In this document: in pieces, positions 13,029-25,810 of the stretch
Layout: the number at the start of each line of letters is the position of its first letter
How positions within the stretch are numbered: position 1 is the stretch's first letter
NCBI GenBank assembly: GCA_023374045.1
Contig: CM041782.1
Coordinates: 248,215,882-248,279,881 of the forward strand
Origin: Limonium bicolor
Lineage: Eukaryota > Streptophyta > Magnoliopsida > Caryophyllales > Plumbaginaceae
DNA length: 64,000 nt
Direction of reading: 5' to 3'
Notes under the pieces: model-generated
Databases searched by the model: none
Seen by the model: the letters and a program-made list of their open reading frames with translations, nothing else
What the model was told of the DNA's origin: nothing
Program-made: the position numbers and the translations under genes

Positions 13029-13064
13029 ATCTACCCCCTTAAAAGAACTTCGTCCTCGAAGTTC
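13029..13064 (-). promoter_or_regulatory. Element B polypurine tract and adjacent hairpin
   Basis: On the minus strand TTTTAAGGGGGTAGAT abuts the LTR start. Just upstream is a hairpin, GAACTTCG (13045-13052), loop TCCT, CGAAGTTC (13057-13064). Confidence 0.85.
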
Positions 13065-16000
13065 ACACTTCCCACGCATCATTTGGATTAGAACACGAGG
13101 ATTACTTTGGAAAATAAAACTTTCATCACCAAACATACTTTCACATAACTATCATAACCACATCCATAACATACCATACTTGCATAACAACCTCGGACTT
13201 AACAGTCCGGGTAACATATCCACATCCATACATAACATAACATACTTACATGATAACCTCGGACTCAACGATCCAGGTATCTTAACAACATCCGTACCTG
13301 CATAATAACCCGCAGACTCTTAGGTCTAGGTAACATAACAACTTTCGGAACTCAACCACATTAGGACTCAAGGTCAAAATAATATTTATTACACATACCA
13401 CACAACATGTCTTAGCATGTATACCAAACAAAAATACCTTTTGTATGCACTGTTATCCCGCAGATTCCTTTGGGAGATCAATACAATCACTTAATCTTTA
13501 ACATATATACTTCTTATGTCACCGGTCCGAAGACGAAGGCTCGTATGTCCTTAGCTCATGAGCAAGTACTACAAACATATTCTTTATAAGGTTAAGTTGG
13601 AGAACTTTCTTTAATTAAAGGATCAATCGAAGGTTTTGAAAATACCAATTGAAAATCCTTTTGAAAACACATATAACTCCAAGTCCAACTTATGCTCTTT
13701 GCTTCTTTTCCTAGCCCGGTTACTTGTGAACACTTAAAGGGAGCTTCAAGAATCATCCAACCCTGATGTGATCAGCATCAGTGTTGAACTTTCTTTCCAC
13801 CCCAATTTGTGTTCGGCTTCCCTTGATCACATGCAAATCAAGTTCCACCTCCCACTTCATTTTCAAGCATCAAATAATACACCCATTTCCAATTTTCTAT
13901 CTTTTATTTTGTCAATCTAGTCATAATCATTACATCTCCAAAGGATAGAACTCCGTCTATCAGTTATCTCCATTCACCTTAATCTAGTTACCTAGGGAAT
14001 CTTATTCTCACTAGGTTCTATGTCGGTTTCATACCCTTTCATGAATCACTATATTGTAGATATACATATATTTTATCAAAATATAACACACGGTTTTACA
14101 TTTATATACTGTCAGGGTTTTAGTTCCCCGGGAGTTTCTTTACTCCCTTACACTTGTACTCTCACACATAACTATTAACAAATAAACACACTTATCACAA
14201 TGGTATTCGCATCTTCTATGTGCGCAATTACCACAATTAAACCATGAATGAATGCGTATGTTTATGTAACACACACACCAATCATTATAACAAATTATTT
14301 TGTGCTATGCACAACATAGTTCACGTACACTTGTACGGTAAAACACACTAAGCGGTTTTGCGCTCTACCCCCGTTCAAAGGGATTACGCCCACGTAATCA
14401 ACCACTGAATATTGGTTTAAAAAATTCTACCGTCGTGAAGACTTTTAACCTCCATGTGGTCTGTTATACAATGTGTTCTGGTTAGAGGATCTTAACCATA
14501 TTGGCGGTTTAGTCCCTAAACCAAGAATTCTCATTGGAGTTCGTTTAACTCATAACCGGTTTCGGTTCTGGCCTGTGAGCCTTCTAGGCATTAACAATTA
14601 GCCGTTTATTCGTATTCACAATGCATATTCAGTATCTGTAGCATGGGTTCACTAACCTCTGCTGCGCGACTCTAATAACTTTAGAGTGTATTTTGCCCCA
14701 TTCATTTTCCTCAATGTACTGTACATCATCGATTCATCACCTTTATCTTGTGAAGAATGGTTTCTCAACTGATGCGTGGTATTGCTCGCCGTGTGCGAAT
14801 TCGGTGAGTTTCAAACTTTCTATCCACTTCCATAATAATTTACTATGTATACTGCTATGTATTTCACAATGATTGACTTGATTCCTTTTGACTTACTGTC
14901 GGTTGAGGTTGAGCCACTACCTAATGTGTAGTGCTCTCTCGGTTATTTCCCACACTCGAGGTATATTCCATATCGATATTTGGTATTTAGTGCTACTGTA
15001 GTCACTTGTTGTTAATCATGCCTCCACATTTGGTTCTGTACAAGTATTCTTTCATTGGTATAACCTTGCATTTCCTATGCATCGGTCATTATAGCGTTAT
15101 AAGCCTCTTTCTACCTTTATCACAATTAACATTTTCCAAATTCCTAACTATCTCACTCGATCATTACTGCTCAAGTGCAATACCAAAACACTCAGTCATA
15201 CAGAGTGCAGAGGCGTAAATCCTTGGCAGTAAATCTCTTATGCGATTGCAATAGGAATTCACACTGAGATCCTTATCACATAGTACCGCCTACTGGCTTA
15301 CTGCCCAGTCTGTTTATTATCACTTACCTTTGTATCTCCATGGAGTTTTAACTCAAAACTCTGCTTATTTGCCATATTATCATTAAACAATACTTATACA
15401 ACAGTCGCTTACTGTGCACCGTGTTCTTACTTCTTGCACAACACTAACTTACATGGTACTCACTGTCATATTAGCTTCCATACATATACTTACATCATTC
15501 GTATTATGGTTCGTCATTCGTTTGGATGACTACTGAATGCTCCTTGAGCGTTGCCCACTCGAGTTACAAGCCGGCGTTATTCAACCCGGTGCTTCGCTTT
15601 ATACAGACATGCTACTAAACTAACTGCTCTCTCGCAGTAACAACATAGTCCATCCTTAACATATTTCTTCAACTGGGTTCACATAACTACCGCTCCCGCG
15701 GTTTCACAATATCAAGAGGTATCCCCACTCATAAAGCAGTGGTTCGTTCTCCTCTCTATTTACTTGTATAACTTAAACTCCTACAATCGATTAAATTTAC
15801 ACAACACCTTTTTCTTGTAGCTTATAAGCCTTACTGTCTCGAGCTCTGCTCAATGTAGGCTGTTCACACACATGTACTTCTCTGTACAACATTACATGGT
15901 TTAGAGGTTGTATTGGGCTCCATGACAAGGTCGTTGCATCATGTTTCCTTTCATGGGATGCTCCTTAGGAATGTCAGTCTGCCTCCTGACGACTTTTGTT

Positions 16001-17949
16001 TAAACCGAGTATTAGTTCCAACTCTTGCGTTTCTGTCACGTTATTTTGTTCAACAATCTTTGATGCAAACACCCTTCAAGGATTGCTCCTGGGTATTGCC
16101 AAGTTATGCCATTACATCTGGCTTGCACTTATTGGTATGTTTAGTTAACTACGCCGTTTTGCGTTCTTAGCTGGGTTAACTATCCTCTTCTATGAAGATC
16201 GATACTTCCTGGTAGTGTAGGTAATCATTTTGGGAATTTCATCTCGTTCGTTGCACATTAACATGTCCATATCAGGCATCTTCCTTGCCATGTATAGGCT
16301 GGGTCACCGTTCCAACTATCATGTTTATCCCTCGTGACACTTGAGATATATGCTATGTCTTTACTTACTAACCAGTGCACTTCGCACTCCATGACTCAGA
16401 AACATTTCCTTGAAATGGATTCACTAATTATTTTTAGTCTCGTTAACTTAACTAGGTTCTTTTACTTTAACCATTCTTGGTAATCCGTTGCTCTTTTTTT
16501 ACTTTTACTGCTGACCGTAGTATGGAGTCAACTACTTCCCGTGTTCCGGACTCTACTCGTATACATATGTGGGGTACCATACTGATACATTGCTACTTAC
16601 CCGACTAACCCATAAGTAGGTCTGTCAGGCCCACAAGCTCCTAACGGAGTGCACTTCGCACTCCCTGACTCAGGCCCACACGCCTAGATGAAGTATTCCG
16701 TTGTCAACTCCCTTATATCATCCTGTGATAGTATGCATTCTGTGTTTACCGGTTTCCTTCCGGTTATTCAAAAGTGAACTGGGTGTAACTTACCTACCAT
16801 GTGGCGTTGAGGCCGGTGTAGGTCTTCCAGTTTGGTTTAAAAGAAGGTTAGAAATAAGTATTGGTTTGAAAGAAACTTTGGTTTTGAAAGAAAAGAGTTT
16901 GAAATAAATCTGAGTTGAAAGAAAAATTCTCGTGGTTTTACAACGTCTTTTTGCCTTAACCAAATCTAGCTTCTTGCTGACTGGTGTACTTCCAATTACA
17001 AAGGTTAGGCTGTTATGCCCTTCCACAGTTATGATGATCTCACTTAACTTCGTGGTACTTTACTAAGTACGTTGTAGTTGTTAAAAATTTCCCGAACAGC
17101 CCTATTATAGCAGCACTTGCCATGGCAAGTGCGCCATGTTAACTGGCTTATCGGCTGAACACTTACCGGTTGCGGTATTGTTTTTTTTATCTGCACCATA
17201 TTCAGTGGCCTTGTTGGCCCTTACCTTGATACTCTAATTGGCAATTAATCTTCTGCACAACTTCCCATTGTCTTCACATGATAATCATTAACTAGGGTGT
17301 TTCCCATTCTGGGAAACCCCTTTTTACTTAGTACTGTATCTTCTTCGTAGCCCGTTCCACGCCTCTATCGTGGTTACTGAGACTTGTCTCTTGTTTGGGT
17401 ACTACGTTGTAGTTCCTTAGTCGGTTGGTATACCGTTGGTGTATTATTTAACCTTTGTAGTCCCGTAGACACTCGTCTCGGGTTTCATTACTTCACTTCT
17501 TGCCTGTTGCACGGTTAGTGCGTTGCAAGCTGATTGTTCTCAACTGCTCGGCATGTCGACCCAGGTTGCCGGAAATTCCATTCTCCTATACACAAGATTC
17601 TTCATTCTTCGCTATTAAATGTGGTTAACATCGTTCAGGTAGAAACCGTCTCTGGGATTCCCATTCTTCGGGATCTACCGTATGACAGTTCTCCGTTCTC
17701 ACAGAGGTACTTAATAACAGCTAGATCAGGTTTCCCGAGTATGAGAGGACTTCCATCTCTCTGGCGTCCTTTCCCAAGTTATTAAACAGGGATTGTGGAG
17801 GGCGGGAAGGATATTGTAGGTTTCCAGTATTCACTAGTATTCCTAACTAGCGTATCTCTCACGCTATCACTCAACCCTTAACCCAAAGTACTAAAATCCT
17901 AACTCGGTACTTCTTAAGCTCGGTAATTCAGTCATCAGAGCGATACTTT

Positions 17950-17961
17950 GCTCTGATACCA
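17950..17961 (-). promoter_or_regulatory. Element B primer binding site
   Basis: GCTCTGATACCA on the + strand, i.e. TGGTATCAGAGC on the element strand, matching the 3' end of plant initiator tRNA-Met over 12 bases. It lies 5 bp from the LTR. Confidence 0.9.
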
Positions 17962-18346
17962 CTTTTTGTAACACCCCAACTACAACCATACACTTAACAG
18001 CACATTGCAGCGGAAAACTTAACTCATAACATTACTCAACTCAATGGTGTTACACGCCGTTAGCCACCCACGTGGCTAACAAGGCTAATACATATACATT
18101 GTATCAGTCTGATGGACCAGATTCCCGAGCAACTACACATTACATTCTCATTCCATTTCGACAACTACTATACATATACATTCCCACTGTACCGAGTACT
18201 TGCAAACTAATGCCGATAACAATTTCGGTCTTACACCTACAAACGTACTTAATTTAAATGGCTACCCATGTACAACAACTACCCCGTCCTACTCTCGAAC
18301 GGCTTCCAGCTCCTTGTACCTGAAAATAGGAAATGAAAGAAGGGTG

Positions 18347-18374
18347 GCCCCCCAGGGGGCTCAGCACAATGCTG
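18347..18374 (-). promoter_or_regulatory. LTR double hairpin, element B
   Basis: GCCCCC/GGGGGC (18347-18352 with 18355-18360) next to CAGCA/TGCTG (18362-18366 with 18370-18374), about 380 bp from the LTR 3' end. Confidence 0.7.
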
Positions 18375-19654
18375 GTATGGTAATCGTGCAGCCCACATAC
18401 TACCGGGCCACGCACAACTAATTATCGTCTAAGCATGCAGTTGATTTTATTTAAATCATGCATGTAAACTATAAACACATAATACATTGCATACCCACAA
18501 CAATGGGCTCAACCAAATAGTCAACACATCCATACTCGCTAAATCACTCATTGTGTTCTTTATCCCTAGAGGGTTTCTCCTCTAATGGAGCTATTTCCTT
18601 AATAGACGACACTACCCACTAGTCGGGTTATACTCAAATTCGTCTTATAATAACCTGGATCATATCCATGATCTACATACTCCACATAACAACTCATTTC
18701 ACGTTTAACATATGTATACCATAATATTGCAATAAGAATTGCAGTACAACAATAACACATAATATAACGGGAACGGTTCTCTTTAGGGACCGACCCAAAC
18801 ATAGTTAGTTCACTTATAAAGCCTAGAGAATGTTGCCAAACTCATGCTAAGCTCGTTACATAACTCGTTACCGTCCTGTTAGATGAACGGATAACTTAAT
18901 CCCAAGGTGTGTCGGATATAGTAATCCAAGCACACTGAACAAACATAGTATGCCCCTGGGCCCGACGTGAGTCAGTAAATAGCCTTGGATAAGCTAAAGG
19001 GAAGGTTGAGAACCAAAAAGGAAAACAACCATAACATACGGATAGAGTCGAACCTGACATGACAACGGCCCCCATACGGATAGAGTCGTTCCCATGGTTT
19101 GGGTCGTTAAATCCGAATACCGATCTATTATGTAATCCTAGAGTTGGTTAGTTAAGTTTAGCACATATTTAAAGCTAAACGGTATCGGAACTACGCACGC
19201 CATATAATTAAACAACTGTAAACTCATTACATGTTTTTATCTTAAAAGGTGGCAAACATTCAGAAAAACACATTGGCATACAAGCCTGTGTAATCCGGTA
19301 GAACACAGGTTGCAAGAAAACCATACCTGTCACCACGGTCCACTATATTGTGTCCTCCTAAGTTCCTCAAACAAATCCCGTACAATTGGTAACATCACAA
19401 TTACCTTCATTAACATTGGGGTAACATGGTTGCTTAACATCTAATGCGCCCATAGTTAACCCCGTAATCCCGTTATATTTAATTTACTCTTGTGATCTTA
19501 AGTTCACAACTCTCACATCAAACCAAACACTTGTTTACACATTTTAAGGCCTTTACATGTCACCAAACAAGGCCTAAACATCATCTAAAACCATTACCAT
19601 TCAATCCCCCATCATTAGAACCCTTAAAAAAAATTTCTTTCTTTCTAGTCTGGA

Positions 19655-19745
19655 CCGCCCCTCTGGGGCGGTCCCAGGGGCGGTCCACATCAGAAGCTCC
19701 TACGGCTGCATAATTCCACTGGACCTCCCCACAGGGGCGGTCTAG
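19655..19745. repeat. GC-rich inverted repeat cluster in LTR B
   Basis: GGACCGCCCC...GGGGCGGTCC followed by further GGGGCGGTC copies. It holds the place taken by GACCGACCCA-type repeats in E and H. Confidence 0.7.
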
Positions 19746-21799
19746 AACAGACCCCATTTTTCAAAGTGCTTTTCTCCTCATTTTGAACTCCAAATTCACC
19801 CCAATCTTTTCTTATGCATTACACACGTTTTCCCACATGTTTTAACATCTTTTTGGCACACTAAAACCCTCTCTAATCATCCCAAAAACTCCTTAAACTT
19901 TTACTCAAACCTTTACTAAATCCTTAACACTTAGAACATTTTACTTACACTTGTAACTTGTAATATTTGCTTAAAACTTCCACTAACCAAAGTTTTCTTC
20001 CACCACAAGATAACCACTCCTAAAGCATCATTTTGCATCACACTCATCCCCTTTACACACACTCCTCAATTCTTTCCCACAAGTTCCTAATTAAACCTTC
20101 ACAAGGCATTACACTTCCATTGTTCACCAAACTTTGCACAAGACTTTACCACCCCTTCCCCATGACCTTGGTGTACCTAGAATTCATCCATTAGTTCTCT
20201 AAATCTCCAAGACTATGCCCAAGGCATCTTAAAACTTAAGAACACCTTAATTCACTATCTTTCATTATCTTAACACTTAACAATTCCTAGTACAATCTAG
20301 GTCACCAAATCTCATTAGAATACATAAACTCCTTCGTTTATCAACTAAATTTTGCCATAGCTTCTCTTGTATAACCTTACACCAAAACACATAGTTTGTC
20401 CACCATTTATACAATCCAAGAACACTAAATCTCTTAATACACATTCCTTACACACAAACATATTGTTTTTCATCCTTTAACCACCAAAGATATCCATCTT
20501 CACAAGAGATGTTCTTTACACACAACTAAACCTTTAGACAACACTACATCACAATATAGTGCATAAACTTAAATTTCTTGGCACTTAGGCCCTTAAATAA
20601 CATTAAACTTAAACACTGAATTTCCACATTTAAATGCCTTCAACCTGCATACACACAGTATGCTCCCATGTCCTTTTAGTCCACCTTATGGATAGTTTTC
20701 TATCTCATTTCCCATTGGCTCTTTAGGTTATTTATTCAGCAAATATAGCTCAATTTCCTAGTACATAAAACCACATTAAGAGAGGTCATTTACCTCTTTG
20801 TTTTTCAAGCTTTCTCACATGTTTTTTCTTGTTCTTTCTTGATTGAAAATCGGGAAGGAGCTTTTATCACTACTCAACCTTATAACCAATACACATATAA
20901 GGGTAATGAGCATTATGTTTAATACTCAAACTCATAATTAACCCTAGCTTTACACAAGTGTCTTTAAACACTAAAATTTGATGATTACCTTTGGAATTTG
21001 AAAGAGAGCTTGGTTAAGTAGCAAGATAGGACTCCTCCTAGTCCTTTGAAGTTTGAATTAAGCTAAATGAAGAGCAACATAATGCACCATTGTGAGGAGA
21101 ATTTTCGGCTATACACAAAAAATGAAGGAAACTTGGATTTTCTTTGATTTTCCTTACCTTGAAGCAAAGTAGAATGACAAAGCATGAAAAGATGAGCTCA
21201 AGCTCCTTCAATGAGATTCTTCATGGCACCAAAATGAGTTATTGAAGAGGTGAAAAGAGGGAAATGAAGAGCTTGCTCTAACTAGAAGAATGGTAGTCTT
21301 GAAATTGAATTTGGATCATGAAGTCATGAGTTACAAGCATTCAAAGATGGAGAATACATATGTGCTGTAGCAAAAACGATTTCAAGAAGAGGGGAAGAGG
21401 ATGGAGACGGTGGGGACCAAGGAGAAAAGAAGAGAATGAGGTGAGAGGTTGTCATTTGGAGATATTTATGTTATAAAGGTAATTTCTACTTTTTACTTAA
21501 TTTTCTTCCTTTCTTTGATTAACTAGCACATGGTGGTGAATCACCACATAGAAAACCGACCCCCCTTGCATATTAGAGATATTTATGGTCCTTGTTGACC
21601 AAATAATTGACTTATGTTTACTTATAACTTAAACTAGCACTATTTGAGCACTATTCACAAATTAAGGCACATAATTGTGAAATTTTTGATTTCCCATTGA
21701 TTTAGGCTTCCTAATGCGATACTAAGTAGTACACATGTTTATTAAAGAGTAATGATGGACAATTAGGCACTCAAAACGCATTTCCAAGACAATTTTTCA

Positions 21800-21833
21800 A
21801 AAATGTGCTTTAAGACTCCTTAAAGCACATTTT
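21800..21833. promoter_or_regulatory. U3 palindrome, B 5' LTR
   Basis: Same arms and ACTC loop as the copy at 8090-8123. It lies just outside the F insertion. Confidence 0.75.
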
Positions 21834-24463
21834 GTGTTTTAACTTGTTTTCTGAAATACCCCTAAATTAATTTAAATTAATTTAGGGGATTTCTTTTATT
21901 AAATATTAAATTATTATATGGAATTGTGAAATTTAATTAGGGGTTTTCTCCTATTTAACCCTAATTATTATATATTATTATATAGTATTATGAATTTTAT
22001 AATAAGATTTATAAGTCAATAAATCTTGGGAAAATCTCTAAATATTCCTACTATATTATAAAGATTTTAGGAAGTGTTGGAACAATGTTTTGAAACATAA
22101 AAGTCAATATAAAATTCTAGAAACCTTAAAGCTAATTAACCCTTGCTAGGGTTGACTTTTTGAGAATGGTCGAACCAGGCCATGAAACCTATACCAATAA
22201 ATAGGTTATGGAAAACCATGAAGATCGATAAAAAGAACGTCAAAAATGGATCATCCTAGCCAAAGTTATGATCAAATGAAGTTTAGAGCCAAAATTTTGA
22301 TAAAGGCTGACGTGGCATGGACTGCTGACTCATCGCCGCCTCGGTAATCGCGCCCCAACACTTAGACAGATTTATATCCTATATTTCCGGAACCAAAAAT
22401 CAGGTTTTTCCCTATCTTGTGACCTTCATAACTTTCTCATCTTAAGGAATTTTTGAGTGTCGTCTTCTTTGTTGTCTTCTCCTACATTCCCTGTAAACAA
22501 CCATAACTCACACAACCCCTAACTCGTTCTGAATCAACCGGAAAATCGAGTCAAAGTAGCCACCTTGCAAAAACCGGAACTGCAGTTCCTGTTTTCCCTT
22601 CGAATCGGGTAACTTCAATCACCCATAACTTCTTCGTTTCTCATCCAAATTCCATGTTCTTTAGCATGTTTTGAAGAGCTCTAATTCCTCTAAAACTTTC
22701 GGTTTCACCATCACATAAAATCACAGTTTTCTTCCCAGAAAACGCAAGGTAAACTCGCAACTTCTAGCTTCAATTTCTTTCTGTGTGATGCGAGTTAGGA
22801 TTAGTTCTTGCTATAAATACGTAGATCTAAGTTTGCTCATTCCAATGAGCCCTTACACAAAGCCTAACTCGATTTGTACTACTAGTTATAGATCCTCAAA
22901 GTTGGCCTCGTGAACTGCTCAAAGTTCGAATTTTTCCAGATTTTCGGATTCGATTTCACTCAATTCGCACAACTCCGGTAAGTTTTCGATCAATTGCTCC
23001 GTTATTGTCATTCGAAATCCTGTTACCGGCCTAACCCATGTCTCAATTTAATCAATTACGTGTTAGATTAGGAGAATTTGTTAAATTTGTGTCGAATTGC
23101 ATTCTGTAACTATTAAGAACCCTAACATTCGAACTGAATTCGAATTCCATCGAATACTGCATTATCATTGGGGAAACCGGTATCATTAGAACCGAAATTT
23201 GATTTCGAAACTATAGAAACAAGAATCACTCGATTTCGTTCTGTGGATTAGGAGAAAATCGAGATTTAGTACTCGACTGGGTTTATGGGTCCGCTGACGA
23301 ACTGAGAGTTCAGGGGCCGTCCGATCTCATTTTAAAAGATTGGACGGCCGAGATTAGATCGGGTTAATTAAGAATTGTTATAAGTTTATTAAATTTCAGA
23401 ATTTGGCACTAACTTGTTGATTTTAGTTAATGGCCTTCCCGAAGGTATTTTGACTTGAAATTTTAACCATAGATTCCTTATTTAATCTAGTTTATTTTGA
23501 TGTAAATTAATATGGTTTTGGAGTTTTTAAACGTAAGTTATGATTTTTCCAAGTTACCGGTTTTCTGGAATTATTTGGCTAAATTTAAAAGATATTTTTA
23601 TGAAATAAAAATTTTATAATATGTCTAAAATGTTATAGTTACTGTGTATTAAATTTGGGAATTTTTGGGCAATGGTAAAAGGTTTTAAAAATTGTGTTTA
23701 TGAGTTTTTCATAAGAATAACCTATAATATAAGGTTTTTAATGTAACCAAAAATTAAAGTATGGTTTGTTAATTAACTTTTAAGCTGGGGAAAATAAAGG
23801 AAACTAAATTAACATTTTATAACAGTAAGTCTATAAATGTTTTGGTATTAGCTTTTAAGAGAAGTGAAATTATTTACATATATGTATATATACTTACTTA
23901 AGTAGAAACTTATATAAATTAAGGAATTTAATTATCCTACATTTTATTTACTATATTTATGGGAGTTAATTTTTAATTAAACTAAAGGATAAATATATAT
24001 ATTTATATATATATATATATATATATATTTACGCATTTATAAAAACGGAATAAAGTAGTAACTTAGAGTAAAACAAGGAACTAATTAAATTAACACTTAT
24101 AATAACTAAATATTATAAGAGCTAGAATCCTAAGATATAGTAAAAGAAATACTTTATGAAATATACTTGGAATACAGTTTAAGGTTGTAGTAATAAGATA
24201 GTTTAAATATGATAAGTTACATAGGGAATGTCTTAGTTAATTTCTAATACGGGTATACTTATATATATTAAATAAATAAAGGAAACACTTTATGTTATAA
24301 ACCATAGGTCGGTTGTGTTAAGCCTAGAAGTTATTAAACATAAATAAATACAGTAAAATTTCCTAAAAATGTTATGGATAAATCTTAATACATAAAAATA
24401 TATATATAAATACATTAACATAGATGTGGGAAATAAGATTCCTTGTGATAGTTATAATAAGTA

Positions 24464-24510
<47 letters not shown>

Positions 24511-25295
24511 ATAACCTTAAGTTTTAATTGGTGTGTAATTAAATAGTCACTATTAACTTAAGGGTTTTATTACACAACATAAACTTAACACGGTCTTGGG
24601 CTAACCTACTAAGCCCAAGTCTATGAACTCCAAAAGCCCACTTCACTTAAACAACTCAGAGAGAGTTTGGGCAACTCTCAGGAGTAAATTCTAAATCGAT
24701 CTAAACTAAACAAAATGGGCCTAGTAAAAGATTTAGTTAACAAGTCAAGCCCGAATCTTTGTGAGGGATCATTGGTAAACCTGGAACTGTTAATCAGTAA
24801 GAAAAGAAGGCTGTTTAGTTTATAAGTCCCTTAATTAATCGACACTTGGAATACCTTAATTATAGGTTACTATTGGGGAATTACTTATTCGAGTTATTTA
24901 CTGTTCTGCACATACCAGGTACGATTTTTTCGTACTCCGATATTTTTGCTGTTTGACTTGTGGAATGTTTTGGAAAACGCTAACTGACTTTAAGAGGAAT
25001 TTTTAAAAGGGAATGGTTGTATGACTAACTCAGCTTGTGTGACTAACTGAGCCTTGAATGTGAAACTCACTTGGGTATTGGTTCCTTCTTTTTGGGTGTT
25101 CCATTAGACATTGACTGCTTAGGGTTTACGCTTATGCACTCTGTAGAACTGAGTGTTTTGGTATTGCTCTGGGTAGTTAGTGATCTGGTGGGAATTTGGA
25201 AAAGGTCAATTTTGGTAAATTCTTCTTTTGACTCTGGATATCGTTTCATCCATGAGCTGGTTCTTGAGGTTTCGACGTGCGCGCGTCTTTAATGG

Positions 25296-25437
25296 TAACA
25301 GCAGGGGGCTGTATATCCCTCGCCCATAGGGGTATTTATATTGACAGCAGGGGGCTGTATATCCCTCGTCCCCCAGGACATTTTTAATATGACAGCAGGG
25401 GGCTGTATATCCATCGTCCATACGGCCATTTATATTT
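25296..25437 (+). repeat. Three tandem ~47-bp units in LTR F
   Basis: Each unit opens ACAGCAGGGGGCTGTATATC, containing a short hairpin ACAGC/GCTGT. The 3' LTR copy (36019-36160) has the same three units with small changes. Confidence 0.85.
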
Positions 25438-25768
25438 GGCGGTGGGGGCCATCTCTCCTAGTTGAATTATTCCATTCTTGAGTTATTGGTTCTTGGATCT
25501 ATTTTATCATTCCTAGGCCATTGTGACTATCTGAGTCTTTCTACTCCTAACGGGATTTGGGTTTAACTAAGGAAATGGACATTCAATAACACATGATGTG
25601 ATTTCGTTTCACTAACTTTATCTTCTGTTATTAACCTTTATTCTTATCTTGATATCTTGATTTGGTGATTCGTGAAATGCTTTGTTCCTCTGAGTGTTTT
25701 AAGTGTCTGTTTTCGAGCTATTATTTATTTAAGAGTTGTATTATAAGTTTGTTTTTGGAGGATCATAC

Positions 25769-25810
25769 CAGTTCCATTCCAGGGAACTGACCCACCCCAC
25801 TCGGGGTGGG
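25769..25810 (+). promoter_or_regulatory. LTR double hairpin, element F 5' LTR
   Basis: CAGTTCC/GGAACTG (25769-25775 with 25783-25789), one A, then CCCACCCC/GGGGTGGG (25791-25798 with 25803-25810). It is about 265 bp from the LTR 3' end. The 3' LTR copy is at 36484-36525. Confidence 0.8.

Larger units (their letters stand above)
13029..17966 (-). mobile_element. Element B internal domain: non-coding, LARD-like
   Basis: About 4.9 kb lies between a good PPT and a good PBS. I find no protease, RT, RNase H, integrase or zinc-knuckle motif on either strand and no open frame over about 90 codons. Near 13185-13340 there are diverged repeats built on CCTCGGACT...GTCCGGGTAAC. Functional priming sites with a large non-coding interior fit a large retrotransposon derivative copied by a partner's enzymes. 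D, with similar LTR ends and PPT, is a candidate type of helper (inference). Confidence 0.75.
17967..21851 (-). mobile_element. Element B 5' LTR, part 1
   Basis: Begins TGTAACACCCC next to the PBS and runs to the insertion point of F at TTTTC (21847-21851). It continues at 36795. The total, without F, is about 4.3 kb. On the minus strand it has a donor-like AAG|GTAAGG at about 21157 and an acceptor-like TTTTCAG|GTAC at about 18320, just past the double hairpin. Confidence 0.9.

Noticed and set aside
13029..17966. Possible small genes in B's interior (ORFs at 15006, 15913, 16701, 17534)
   Set aside because: Short, no recognisable domains, on the strand opposite to the element, with no regulatory context.
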